Notes under the pieces: generated by a model
What the model saw: only the letters and a program-made list of their open reading frames with translations
What the model was told of the DNA's origin: nothing
Database searches by the model: none
Assembly (NCBI GenBank): GCA_026984045.1
Contig: JALSSV010000029.1
Span: forward strand, 1 to 64,000
DNA length: 64,000 bases
Reading direction: 5' to 3'
From: Chromatiales bacterium
GTDB taxonomy: Bacteria; Pseudomonadota; Gammaproteobacteria; UBA6429; Thiohalophilaceae
Translations under genes and position numbers: made by a program
Shown here: piece by piece, positions 17,087 through 27,065 of the stretch
Layout of the letters: each line of letters opens with the position of its first letter
Position numbering within the stretch: the first letter of the stretch is position 1

Positions 17087-18253
17087 ATGCGCCTGGACGA
17101 CTTCCTGGCCCGGGAACTGGCCGCCCGCCGCGCGGCCGGCCTGTATCGCACGCGGCAGGTGCTCGAATCGCCCGCCGGGGCCACGGTCACGGTGGCCGGG
17201 CGGCGCCTGCGCAACTTCTCCGGCAACGACTACCTCGGGCTGGCCGGCCATCCCGAGGTGCGCGCCGCCTTCGCCCGCGCCGCCGAACGTTGGGGGGCGG
17301 GCAGCGGCGCCGCCCACCTGGTGACCGGCCACCAGCGTCCCCATCACGCCCTCGAGGAAGCGCTGGCCGACTTCACCGGCCGCCCGCGGGCCCTGCTGTT
17401 CTCCACCGGCTACATGGCCAACCTCGGCGTGGTGAGCGCCCTGCTGGGCCGGGGCGACACGGTGTTCGAGGACCGGCTCAACCACGCCTCGCTGATCGAC
17501 GCCGGGATCCTCAGCCGGGCCCGCCTGCGCCGCTATGCCCATGCCGATCCGGCGGATCTGGAGGCGCGCCTGGCGGGCGGGGAGAACGGCGCGAAGCTGG
17601 TGGTCACCGACGGCGTGTTCAGCATGGACGGCGACGTGGCGCCGCTGAGCGAACTGGCCGCCGCCTGCGCGCGGCACGCTGCCTGGCTGATGGTGGACGA
17701 CGCCCACGGCTTCGGCGTGCTGGGCCCGGGAGGCGGCGGCAGCCTGGCCGCCGCCGGCCTGGGGATGGACGAGGTGCCGATCCTCGTCGGTACCCTGGGC
17801 AAGGCCTTCGGCACCTTCGGCGCCTTCGTCGCCGGCAGCGCGGATCTGATCGAGATGTTGATCCAGGCTGCCCGCAGTTACGTCTACACCACGGCCCTGC
17901 CGGCGGCGGTGGCCGAGGCCACCCGCGCCAGCCTGGCCCTGGCCCGGCGCGAGGAGTGGCGGCGGGAGAAGCTGGCCGCCCTGGTGGCCCGCTTCCGTGC
18001 CGGGGCCGCCGAGCTGGGTCTGCCGCTGATGGCCTCGCAAACCCCCATCCAGCCCCTCGTGCTCGGTGAAGCGGGGCGTGCCATGGAAGTGAGCGCACAC
18101 CTTCGGGATGCCGGTTTCCTGGTGAGTGCCATCCGCCCGCCTACCGTGCCCAAGGGCACGGCGCGCCTGCGGATCACCTTCAGCGCCGCCCACGAAGAGG
18201 CCGACGTGGACGACCTGCTGGCGGCCCTGGAAGGGGCGGGAGCGGCGGCGTGA
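17087..18253 (+). CDS. bioF: 8-amino-7-oxononanoate synthase
   Basis: A 388-residue PLP enzyme of the alpha-oxoamine synthase family that joins pimeloyl-ACP/CoA and alanine. The Schiff-base Lys is in [23 protein letters not shown], the [11 protein letters not shown] segment and [11 protein letters not shown] are all canonical. The start at 17087 ([15 protein letters not shown]) follows bioB by 23 bases; longer frames run into bioB. The stop overlaps bioH (GTGA). Confidence 0.96.
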   Translation: MRLDDFLARELAARRAAGLYRTRQVLESPAGATVTVAGRRLRNFSGNDYLGLAGHPEVRAAFARAAERWGAGSGAAHLVTGHQRPHHALEEALADFTGRPRALLFSTGYMANLGVVSALLGRGDTVFEDRLNHASLIDAGILSRARLRRYAHADPADLEARLAGGENGAKLVVTDGVFSMDGDVAPLSELAAACARHAAWLMVDDAHGFGVLGPGGGGSLAAAGLGMDEVPILVGTLGKAFGTFGAFVAGSADLIEMLIQAARSYVYTTALPAAVAEATRASLALARREEWRREKLAALVARFRAGAAELGLPLMASQTPIQPLVLGEAGRAMEVSAHLRDAGFLVSAIRPPTVPKGTARLRITFSAAHEEADVDDLLAALEGAGAAA

Positions 18254-19035
18254 GCGGCGCGCTTCACGTGACGGTACGCGGGCAGGGGCCGGATCTGGTC
18301 CTGCTGCACGGCTGGGCCATGCATGGCAGGGTGTTCGCGCCCCTGCTGACGCAGCTGGAGGCGGATTTCCGCCTGCACTGCGTGGATCTGCCGGGCCACG
18401 GCCACAGCGCGGAAATCGCCGGCGGTTCGCCCGCCGCCCAGGCCGAGGCCATCCTGGCGGCCGTCACGCCCGGCCTCGCGGGGCCGGCCCTGTGGCTCGG
18501 CTGGTCGCTCGGCGGCCTGCTGGCCCTGGCCGTGGCCCGGGCGCGGCCCGAGGCGGTGGCCGGGCTGCTGTTGCTGGCCAGCGCGCCGCGCTTCGCCCGC
18601 GCTCCCGACTGGCCGGCGGGCATGGACACCACGGTGCTGGCCGGTTTTGCCAAAAACCTGGCCACCGATCATGCCGGTACCCTGCAACGCTTCCTCGGCC
18701 TGCAGGTGATGGGCGAGCCGGCGGCCCGTGCCAGCCTGCGCTCCCTGCGCGAAGCCCTCGACGGTGCGCCGGCGCCCGGCCCCGCGGCGCTGGCCGCCGG
18801 GCTGGCCATCCTGCGCGAGGCGGATCTGCGGCCCGTCTGGAAGTCGCTGGCCGCGCCCGTGGCCCTGCTCGGCGGCCAGCGGGATCGCCTGGTGCGCCCC
18901 GCGGCCCTCGAGGCGGCCCGCGCGCAGCGCCCCGATGCCCGCCTGCGCCTGCTGGACGGAGCCGGCCACGCGCCCTTTCTCGGCGCGCCCCAGGCGGTGG
19001 CCGGCTTCGTGCGGGAGTTCGCCCATGGGGCCTGA
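18250..19035 (+). CDS. bioH: pimeloyl-ACP methyl ester carboxylesterase
   Basis: An alpha/beta-hydrolase of 261 residues that removes the methyl group protecting pimeloyl-ACP. The nucleophile elbow is GWSLGG, the N-terminal LLHGWAMHG supplies the oxyanion region, and GGQRDRLV (Asp) and GAGHAPF (His) complete the triad. It starts with GTG and overlaps bioF by four bases. Presence with bioC in one operon supports the BioC-BioH route to pimelate. Confidence 0.93.
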   Translation: MSGALHVTVRGQGPDLVLLHGWAMHGRVFAPLLTQLEADFRLHCVDLPGHGHSAEIAGGSPAAQAEAILAAVTPGLAGPALWLGWSLGGLLALAVARARPEAVAGLLLLASAPRFARAPDWPAGMDTTVLAGFAKNLATDHAGTLQRFLGLQVMGEPAARASLRSLREALDGAPAPGPAALAAGLAILREADLRPVWKSLAAPVALLGGQRDRLVRPAALEAARAQRPDARLRLLDGAGHAPFLGAPQAVAGFVREFAHGA

Positions 19036-19897
19036 TCTGCGCCCCGACAAGGCCCAGATGCGTCGCGCCTTCGCCCGCGCCGCCGCCGGCTATGATGCGG
19101 CGGCGGTGCTGCAGCAGGAAGTGGGCCGGCGCCTGCTGGAGCGGCTGGATCTGATCCGCTTCACTCCCCACCGGGTGCTCGACGCCGGCTGCGGCACCGG
19201 CGCCTGCCTGCCCGGCCTGCGCGAGCGCTATCCCCGCGCCGAGCTGCTGGCCCTGGACCTCGCCGAGCCCATGCTCGCCCTGGCCCGCCGCCGGGGGGGG
19301 TGGTGGCAGCGCCGCCGCCAACCTGTGCGCTGCCTGTGCGGCGACGTGGAACGCCTGCCGCTTGGGGACGCAAGCGTCGATCTGGTGTTCTCCAACCTTA
19401 CCCTGCAGTGGTGCGCCGATCTGCCGGCGGTGTTCGCCGAACTGCAGCGGGTGTTGCGCCCCGGCGGCCTGCTGCTGTTCACCAGCTTCGGCCCCGACAC
19501 CCTGCACGAGCTGCGCGCGAGCTGGGCGCAGGTGGATGCCGCGCCGCATGTCAACGTCTTTCCCGACATGCACCACGTGGGCGACTGGCTGCTGCAGACG
19601 CCCTTCGCCGATCCGGTCACCGACGTGGAACGGATCACCCTCACCTACGAGGACGTGTTCGGGATCATGCGCGATCTGAAGGCCATCGGTGCCCACAACG
19701 TGCTCGCCGGCCGCCCCCGCGGCCTCACCGGCAAGGCCCGCCTGAGCGCCCTGCGCGAGGCCTACGAAACCCATCGCCGCGACGGCCGCCTGCCGGTGAC
19801 CTACGAAGTGGTCTACGGCCATGCCTGGAAACCCGAAGCGGGAAGCGGCCGGCAAACGGTCTGCTTCACGCCGAACGCGCCGCAGGAGGGAAGATGA
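19025..19897 (+). CDS. bioC: malonyl-ACP O-methyltransferase
   Basis: A 290-residue SAM methyltransferase with motif I VLDAGCGTGACL, then LALDLAEPMLALAR, and the BioC-like NLTLQWCADLP block. BioC methylates malonyl-ACP so that fatty acid synthesis can elongate it to pimeloyl-ACP methyl ester. The start ATG at 19025 lies 11 bases inside bioH. The stop overlaps bioD by four bases. A tract of eight G's at about 19291-19299 encodes the GGW in the middle without breaking the frame. Confidence 0.94.
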   Translation: MGPDLRPDKAQMRRAFARAAAGYDAAAVLQQEVGRRLLERLDLIRFTPHRVLDAGCGTGACLPGLRERYPRAELLALDLAEPMLALARRRGGWWQRRRQPVRCLCGDVERLPLGDASVDLVFSNLTLQWCADLPAVFAELQRVLRPGGLLLFTSFGPDTLHELRASWAQVDAAPHVNVFPDMHHVGDWLLQTPFADPVTDVERITLTYEDVFGIMRDLKAIGAHNVLAGRPRGLTGKARLSALREAYETHRRDGRLPVTYEVVYGHAWKPEAGSGRQTVCFTPNAPQEGR

Positions 19898-20571
19898 ACG
19901 AAGGCGTCTTCGTCACCGGCACCGACACCGAAATCGGCAAGACCTTCTTCAGCGTGCAACTGGTCAAGGCCCTGCGCGCCCGGGGCCGGCGCGTGGCGGT
20001 GATGAAACCGGTGGCCAGCGGTGCCCGCGTAATCGATGGCCGCCTGCGCAACGAAGACGCCCTGGCCCTGCTGGCCGCCGCCGGCACCGATCAGCCCTAC
20101 CCGACCTGCAATCCCTTCTGTTACGCCCCGCCCATCGCGCCCCACGTGGCGGCGGCGCAGGCCGGGGAGTGGATCGACACGCAGCGGATCGTGACCCTGG
20201 CACGCGAGTTGGCAAGCCGCGCCGATATGCTGGTGGTGGAAGGCGTGGGCGGCTGGCGCGTGCCCCTGAACGAAACCGAAGACGTGGCCGCCCTGGCCGC
20301 GCATCTGCGACTGCCCGTGATCCTGGTGGTGGGCCTGCGCCTGGGTTGTCTCAACCACGCCCTGCTCAGCGCCGAGGCGATCCGCCATGACGGCGTGCCG
20401 TTCCTCGGCTGGGTGGCCAACCGGATCGATCCCGCCGCGCGCAACGTCGAGGCGATGATCGATACCCTTCGCCAGCGCATCGCTGCGCCGCTGCTCGCCG
20501 AGTTGCCGCCGGATGACGGAGAAGCCGATCTCTCGAAACTCGTGACCCGGTTCGCGGCAGGCGCACCATAA
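19894..20571 (+). CDS. bioD: dethiobiotin synthetase
   Basis: The 225-residue ATP-dependent carboxylase closes the ureido ring of dethiobiotin. The P-loop is GTDTEIGKTFFS, followed by MKPVASG and VEGVGGWRVPLNE, all diagnostic of BioD. The start ATG overlaps the bioC stop (ATGA), with RBS GCAGGAGG upstream. It is the last gene of the operon; bioA, which makes its substrate, is not in the window. Confidence 0.95.
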   Translation: MNEGVFVTGTDTEIGKTFFSVQLVKALRARGRRVAVMKPVASGARVIDGRLRNEDALALLAAAGTDQPYPTCNPFCYAPPIAPHVAAAQAGEWIDTQRIVTLARELASRADMLVVEGVGGWRVPLNETEDVAALAAHLRLPVILVVGLRLGCLNHALLSAEAIRHDGVPFLGWVANRIDPAARNVEAMIDTLRQRIAAPLLAELPPDDGEADLSKLVTRFAAGAP

Positions 20572-20972
20572 TCCGGCTCGAGCGCAGCGAGGCCGAAATC
20601 CTCGCTTTTGTACCGCCTGTTAGTGTTTTCGCATAGTCGCATATAGCGGTATTTTGATATGTGGCCCTGGCGGCATTTTCCCTTGCAGCCGTTTCCAGAG
20701 TGTGTATATCATCACTGGCAATCCAGACACCGAACACGATATGCCAGTTTGCCTTTCGGTTCCCGTGTCGGAATGAAGCGTCTGCCACGACGGACGCCAA
20801 CCATAACTTGCACAACCAACAATAAAACATTCTTCCGTGCGGTCGTTTTCCATGCCGTAACACAACGCGTTTCACGCACGGTGTTGTCTCGTCCGGCTTG
20901 CCGGGCAGCCACATCGCCCGACGATGTAGTGCTGGATTCCTGAATCTGTTTTGTAAATGGAGGAGGAGAGTC
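20572..20972. other. gene-free interval of lower GC content
   Basis: These 401 bases between bioD and the cytochrome c gene are visibly less GC-rich than the rest of the window and contain no credible coding frame. Several stems can be drawn, such as ACTGGCA/TGCCAGT (about 20714-20748), CCGTGCG/CGCACGG (about 20835-20882) and CACATCG/CGATGTA (about 20911-20928). It could be a structured leader, a decayed insertion or foreign DNA; I see nothing I can name. Confidence 0.5.
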
Positions 20973-21290
20973 TTGAAGCATCTACCCGTCTGTACCGTTG
21001 TCGTTTCGTCTTTTCTGTTGTTCGCATCCCCCGGGCTCCTGGCCGCCGATCTCGCGGCGGGCAAGGAGAAGGCGGCCACCTGCGCCGGTTGTCATGGCGC
21101 CAACGGTCGCGCCGCCAACCCCCAGTGGCCCAATCTGGCCGGCCAGAACAAGGACTACCTGATCAAGCAGTTGAAGGATTTCAAGGCCGGCAATCGCAAG
21201 AACGATCTCATGTCGCCCATGGCCCAGTCCCTCAGTGACGAGGACGTGGAAAACGTGGCGGCCTGGTTCAGCAGTCTGCCCTGCAAGTAA
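20973..21290 (+). CDS. small c-type cytochrome (c553/c5-like)
   Basis: Start chosen: TTG at 20973, placed 6 bases after a very strong RBS (GGAGGAGGAG) and immediately followed by a signal peptide (KHLPVCTVVVSSFLLFASPGLLAA). The 105-residue precursor has one heme motif CAGCH with GANGRAANPQWPNLAGQ, and SPMAQ offers the Met axial ligand. It is the typical layout of class I periplasmic cytochromes that donate electrons to oxidases. It lies 83 bases before the oxidase subunit III gene, so it is a likely electron donor for that oxidase. Confidence 0.85.
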   Translation: MKHLPVCTVVVSSFLLFASPGLLAADLAAGKEKAATCAGCHGANGRAANPQWPNLAGQNKDYLIKQLKDFKAGNRKNDLMSPMAQSLSDEDVENVAAWFSSLPCK

Positions 21291-21373
21291 GGGCCGGATT
21301 CGCGGCGCGCCAAAGGCGCCCGGGATCCGTTGACAACGTTCTTCGTTCATTTGCGCATTTGGGGGAGTCCGAG

Positions 21374-22135
21374 ATGAGTGATCATGCTGCTGTACACGAA
21401 CATGCCGAAGAGGTCAGCATCTGGCCGGCGGTGATTTCCATCGGCATTCTGTTCGCGGTGCCCTTCGCCTTTTCCTTCCATTTCGTCTATCACAATGGCC
21501 TGTACGCGGCCCTCTCGCTGGGACTGGGGGTGCCGATGATCGTCATGGGCATCGTCGGCTGGGTGTACGAGGCCCTGCATTCCGAGCCGGTGGCCGAGGG
21601 GCTGGCGCCACCGGCCATGGGCTGGTTCATCCTCGCCGAGGCCCTGATCTTTCTTTCCTTCTTCGCCACCTACTGGGTGGTACGGCTGGGGGCGCCGGTC
21701 TGGCCGCCCGAAGGCACGGTGGAGCTGCCGAAACTGATGCCGCTGGTGATGACCACCGTGCTGGTGACTTCCAGCTTCACCATCCACTTCGCCGAAGGCC
21801 GCCTGGCGCAGGGCGACCGTCGCGGTTTCATCAACTGGCTGATCCTGAGCATGCTGCTTGGCCTCGCCTTCATCAGCATGTCGGCCTATGAGTGGAACCA
21901 CCTGCTGCACGAGGGCTTCACCCCGGCCACCAATATCTTCGGTACCGCTTTCTACACCATCACCGGCTTTCACGGCGCGCACGTGATCGTGGGTCTGGGC
22001 ATCTTCACCGCCATGCTGCTGCCGGCCCTGCGCGGGCAGGTCAACGAAGGGCTGGTGAAATCGGGGTCTCTGTACTGGCACTTCGTGGACATCATCTGGT
22101 TCTTCGTGGTCTCCCAGGTCTATTTCTGGGTGTGA
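21374..22135 (+). CDS. cytochrome c oxidase subunit III
   Basis: The start is the ATG of MSDHAAVHEHAEEV, with GGGGGAG upstream. The 253-residue protein has about seven membrane helices and the subunit III markers: AEALIFLSFFATYW (conserved Glu) and a C-terminal YWHFVDIIWFFVVSQVYF. Subunit III stabilises proton uptake by subunit I. Unusually, it comes before the subunit II and I genes, with a SCO gene in between. Confidence 0.92.
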   Translation: MSDHAAVHEHAEEVSIWPAVISIGILFAVPFAFSFHFVYHNGLYAALSLGLGVPMIVMGIVGWVYEALHSEPVAEGLAPPAMGWFILAEALIFLSFFATYWVVRLGAPVWPPEGTVELPKLMPLVMTTVLVTSSFTIHFAEGRLAQGDRRGFINWLILSMLLGLAFISMSAYEWNHLLHEGFTPATNIFGTAFYTITGFHGAHVIVGLGIFTAMLLPALRGQVNEGLVKSGSLYWHFVDIIWFFVVSQVYFWV

Positions 22136-22136
22136 G

Positions 22137-22991
22137 GTGAAATGGATCGTTCACAAGCGTGGCAGACGGGCCGGCCTCCTGCTGCCGGTTGTCCTGGCCT
22201 GGCTGTTGCCAGCGGGAGGCCTGTGGGCGTTGAGCGACGGCAACACCGAGTCCACCATCGACCCCCAGGTGGTGGCCATCGACGAGCGGGCCTATCTCGG
22301 CGTCCGGCTCGATGGCCATTACCGCCTGCGCGATGCAAAGGGTCAGACCTTCACGCTGGATCGTTATCGTGGCAAGCCGCTGATCCTGCTGTTTTCCTAT
22401 TACACCTGCGATGGCCTCTGCGGCACCATCAACCGGCACCTGCAGACGCTCATCGATGGGGTGCAGCGTTTTCGCCCCGGACGCGATTTTCGGGTGCTCA
22501 CGATCTCTTTCGACAAGCACGACACGCTGGAGCGGATCGCCGGCTTTCGTCAGCGCAATCACCTGGCCAAGCGGCCAGGCTGGACCCTGGCCATTCTCGA
22601 CAATCCCGCCGACATCGTGCCGCTGACGTCCAGCCTGGGCGTGCGCTTCTTCTGGTCGTACCGGGATCGGGTGTTCGTGCATCCCAATGCCTTCATCTTC
22701 ATTTCGCCCCAGGGCCGGGTGGTGCGCTACCTGTACGGCACCCTGGTCAGCCCCCGGGACGTGGAGCTGGCCCTGATCGATGCCAACTGGGAAAAGATTT
22801 CCACTTCCGGCAAGTTGCTCAACATTCTCGCCGGGGTCTGTTTCAGCTACAACTTCAAGGAAGGACGTTACACCGTCAATATCCCGCTGTTCGCGGGGCT
22901 CGGTGCCCTGTTGCTGGGTCTCGTGCTGGTGACGGCGTCCTTCGTGGTGGCGAAAAAGAATCTGCACAGGAGGGAGGCAACAAATGGCTGA
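22137..22991 (+). CDS. SCO1/SenC family copper chaperone with C-terminal membrane anchor
   Basis: The GTG start follows the subunit III stop after one base. The 284-residue product has a signal/anchor helix, a thioredoxin-fold SCO domain with the copper-binding Cys pair in YYTCDGLCG and His in VFVHPNAF, then a segment CFSYNFKEGRYTVN and a C-terminal transmembrane helix. This longer form occurs in oxidase operons of several proteobacteria. It should load the CuA site of subunit II, encoded next, whose start overlaps this gene by 8 bases. Confidence 0.88.
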   Translation: MKWIVHKRGRRAGLLLPVVLAWLLPAGGLWALSDGNTESTIDPQVVAIDERAYLGVRLDGHYRLRDAKGQTFTLDRYRGKPLILLFSYYTCDGLCGTINRHLQTLIDGVQRFRPGRDFRVLTISFDKHDTLERIAGFRQRNHLAKRPGWTLAILDNPADIVPLTSSLGVRFFWSYRDRVFVHPNAFIFISPQGRVVRYLYGTLVSPRDVELALIDANWEKISTSGKLLNILAGVCFSYNFKEGRYTVNIPLFAGLGALLLGLVLVTASFVVAKKNLHRREATNG

Positions 22992-23777
22992 ACCGATGAA
23001 GCGGTGGCTGCGGTGGGCCGGGATGGTGCTGATGCTGACGGCACTCTCCGGCGGAATGGCCCTGGCTCAGAGCCGGGTCGAAACCCAGCGGGTACTGCCG
23101 GGTGAATGGCAGGTGGAGGAACGGGTGATTCCCGACAACGTGTCCGGCTGGGATCACCTGTGGGAGGAGATCCTGATCGACATCACGGTGATCGGCGTGA
23201 TCTTCGCCCTGGTGACCTTCTGGTTCCTGTTCCGCTATCGCCGCCGCGATCCCGACCAGGAGGGGGCCATGCCGAAGCTCAGCGTGGGGCAGGCCGTGGG
23301 CTGGGCGGTCATCCCCGTGTTCGTGTTCATGGCCGACGATTTCTACCTCGCCGCCCAGGGCTGGCAACTCTGGAACGACTATCGCAGTGTCCCCGAGGAC
23401 CGCCTGGAGATTCGCCTCGAATCGGCCATGTGGACCTGGGACTACACCTATCCCAACGGCGTCAAGACCTTCAACGAGCTGCGGGTGCCGGCGGGCAAGC
23501 CGGTGCTGCTGCGCATGACTTCGCGCGACACCATCCACAGCCACTGGATCCCCGACTACCGGGTCAAGGAAGACTCCATGCCCGGGCGCATCACCTACAT
23601 CTGGTTCATGCCGAAGGTGCCGGGTGAACACGTGGTGACCTGCGCCGAATACTGCGGGCACCTGCACTCGCGCATGAAGGGCAAGCTGATCGTGATGGCG
23701 CCGGAAGCGTTCGAGGCCTGGTACGAGGCCGAAGGCGCGAAACTGCAGCAGGCGAAGCTGGAAACCACAGGAGGAGC

Positions 23778-23781
<4 letters not shown>
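22984..23781 (+). CDS. cytochrome c oxidase subunit II (CuA)
   Basis: A 265-residue protein with an N-terminal signal, two transmembrane helices (about 62-82 and 98-120) and a CuA cupredoxin domain. All CuA ligands are visible: His in TIHSHWIPDY, and Cys, Glu, Cys, His and Met in CAEYCGHLHSRM. WTWDYTYPNG is the aromatic patch through which electrons enter from cytochrome c. No fused heme domain is present, so this is an aa3-type rather than caa3-type subunit. Overlaps subunit I by four bases. Confidence 0.94.
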
Positions 23782-25364
<1,583 letters not shown>

Positions 25365-25424
25365 TCCGCAACGGCGGGTCGTGAGACCCGCCATCTGCCT
25401 GTCGATTGTCGAGAGGAGTTCGTC

Positions 25425-26339
25425 ATGCCGCAAGCCGCCATTGCCACCGCCCTGCCGTTGCCCCTGTGGAAGCGTTACCTGGAACTGTGCAAACCCAAGG
25501 TGGTGGCACTCATCGTGTTCACCGCCCTGGTGGGCATGTTCCTCTCCACCCCCGGCATGGTGCCCTGGTCGGCACTGGTCTTCGGCACCCTGGGGATCGG
25601 CCTGGCGGCCGCCTCGGGCGCGGCGCTCAACCACTGGCTGGATCAGCGCATCGACGGCCTGATGGATCGTACCCGGCACCGGCCCCTGCCCCAGGGGGAA
25701 CTGACCTCGGGCAGCGCCCTGGCCTTCGCCCTGGGGCTGGGCGTCCTGGCCATGGCCCTGCTGCTGGCCTTCGTCAACACCCTGACGGCCGTGCTCACCT
25801 TCATCGCCCTGATCGGCTATGCGGTGATCTACACCGTGTTCCTCAAGCGCATGACCGCCCAGAACATCGTGCTCGGCGGTGCCGCCGGGGCCGCGCCTCC
25901 GGTGCTGGGCTGGGCCGCGGCGACCGGTCAGGTGCATCCCGAGGCGATCCTGCTGTTCCTGATCATCTTCGTCTGGACGCCGCCCCATTTCTGGGCCCTG
26001 GCCATCCGCCGTCGCAAGGACTACGCCCGGGCCGGGATCCCCATGCTGCCGGTGACCCGCGGGGTGGCCGTCACCAAGCGCTACATCCTGCTCTATACGC
26101 TGGTCCTGGTGGCGGTGAGCGTGGTGCCCTTTCTGATCCACATGAGCGGCCTTTTGTACCTGGCCGGCGCCCTGGCGCTGGGCACCGGCTTCCTGCACAA
26201 CGCCATCGCCCTGTACCGCGCCCGCGACGACGGCCCGGCGATGAAGACCTTCGGCTATTCGATCTTCTATCTGAGTGCCCTGTTCGCCTTCTTCCTCGGC
26301 GATCACTATCTGCGCCTGTTTCTGCGGCACTGGCTGTGA
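25425..26339 (+). CDS. ctaB: protoheme IX farnesyltransferase (heme O synthase)
   Basis: A 304-residue UbiA-superfamily membrane enzyme. Asp-rich motifs NHWLDQRIDGLMDRTRHRPLP and YTVFLKRMTAQNIVLGG define CtaB/CyoE; WTPPHFWALA is also diagnostic. It converts heme B to heme O, the precursor of the heme A used by the upstream oxidase. It lies 60 bases after subunit I in the same operon, with RBS GAGAGGAG. The next SCO gene begins 10 bases downstream. Confidence 0.95.
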   Translation: MPQAAIATALPLPLWKRYLELCKPKVVALIVFTALVGMFLSTPGMVPWSALVFGTLGIGLAAASGAALNHWLDQRIDGLMDRTRHRPLPQGELTSGSALAFALGLGVLAMALLLAFVNTLTAVLTFIALIGYAVIYTVFLKRMTAQNIVLGGAAGAAPPVLGWAAATGQVHPEAILLFLIIFVWTPPHFWALAIRRRKDYARAGIPMLPVTRGVAVTKRYILLYTLVLVAVSVVPFLIHMSGLLYLAGALALGTGFLHNAIALYRARDDGPAMKTFGYSIFYLSALFAFFLGDHYLRLFLRHWL

Positions 26340-26349
26340 GGGGGAGGCG

Positions 26350-26991
26350 ATGACCAAGACCGGATTGGGCAAACGCCTGCTGCTGTTCTTGGGCCTGGTG
26401 GCGATCGGCATGGCGGGGCTGGCCGTCAAGCGCCAGTGGCGGGCCGAGGCGCTGCCCACCCCGGTCGATGAGGGCCTCACCCGTCTGGCGCCGCCGCTGG
26501 CCCTGCACGCTTTCCGGCTGCACGCCACCACGGGCAAGCCGTTCACGCCGGCAGCCCTGCGCGGTCACTGGTCGCTGCTGTTCTTCGGCTATACCCACTG
26601 CCCCGATGTCTGTCCTGCCACCCTCAAGGTGCTGCAGGCGGTCAAGGCGCAACTGCGTGCCCGCGGACTCCCTGCGCAGGGGATCTTCGTCACCGTGGAT
26701 CCGGCGCGAGACGATCCGGATACCCTGGCGCGTTACCTGGCCTGGTTCGATGACGACTTCCTCGGTGTCACGGGGGAGACGGCGGAACTGGCGGCCCTGC
26801 GGCGCCAGCTCGGGGTGTATGTGGAGGAAACCGACTCCCGCACCGCGGCAGGCTATGTGCTCGCCCATACCGATCGCCTCTACCTGATCGATCCGCAGGG
26901 GCGGGTGGTGGCCCTGTTCAGCGAACGTGCCGACAGTCGCCGCCTCGCCCGGCAGATCGCCGCGGTGATGGAGAGCGAGGGAGAAGGATAG
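26350..26991 (+). CDS. SCO1/SenC family copper chaperone (second copy)
   Basis: The 213-residue product has an N-terminal membrane anchor (about 10-24) and a SCO domain: GYTHCPDVCP supplies the CxxxC pair and VLAHTDRLYLID the His ligand. VTVDPARDDPDTLARYL is the conserved SCO block. RBS GGGGAGG precedes the ATG. It differs clearly from the first SCO protein, lacking the C-terminal anchor. No ctaG/cox11 gene for CuB insertion is seen, so this second SCO may serve part of that task; that is inference. Confidence 0.92.
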   Translation: MTKTGLGKRLLLFLGLVAIGMAGLAVKRQWRAEALPTPVDEGLTRLAPPLALHAFRLHATTGKPFTPAALRGHWSLLFFGYTHCPDVCPATLKVLQAVKAQLRARGLPAQGIFVTVDPARDDPDTLARYLAWFDDDFLGVTGETAELAALRRQLGVYVEETDSRTAAGYVLAHTDRLYLIDPQGRVVALFSERADSRRLARQIAAVMESEGEG

Positions 26992-27065
26992 GCGCGGCAT
27001 GCCCGCCACGCGAGACGTGAACTTTGCGTCCCTTGCGTTGGAAGGTGCCTGACCGGGCTGACGCC

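Noticed and set aside
20620-20865. 81-codon minus-strand frame in the low-GC gap (and overlapping frames on both strands)
   Set aside because: No RBS, no family resemblance and no consistent codon pattern; several frames of similar length overlap there.
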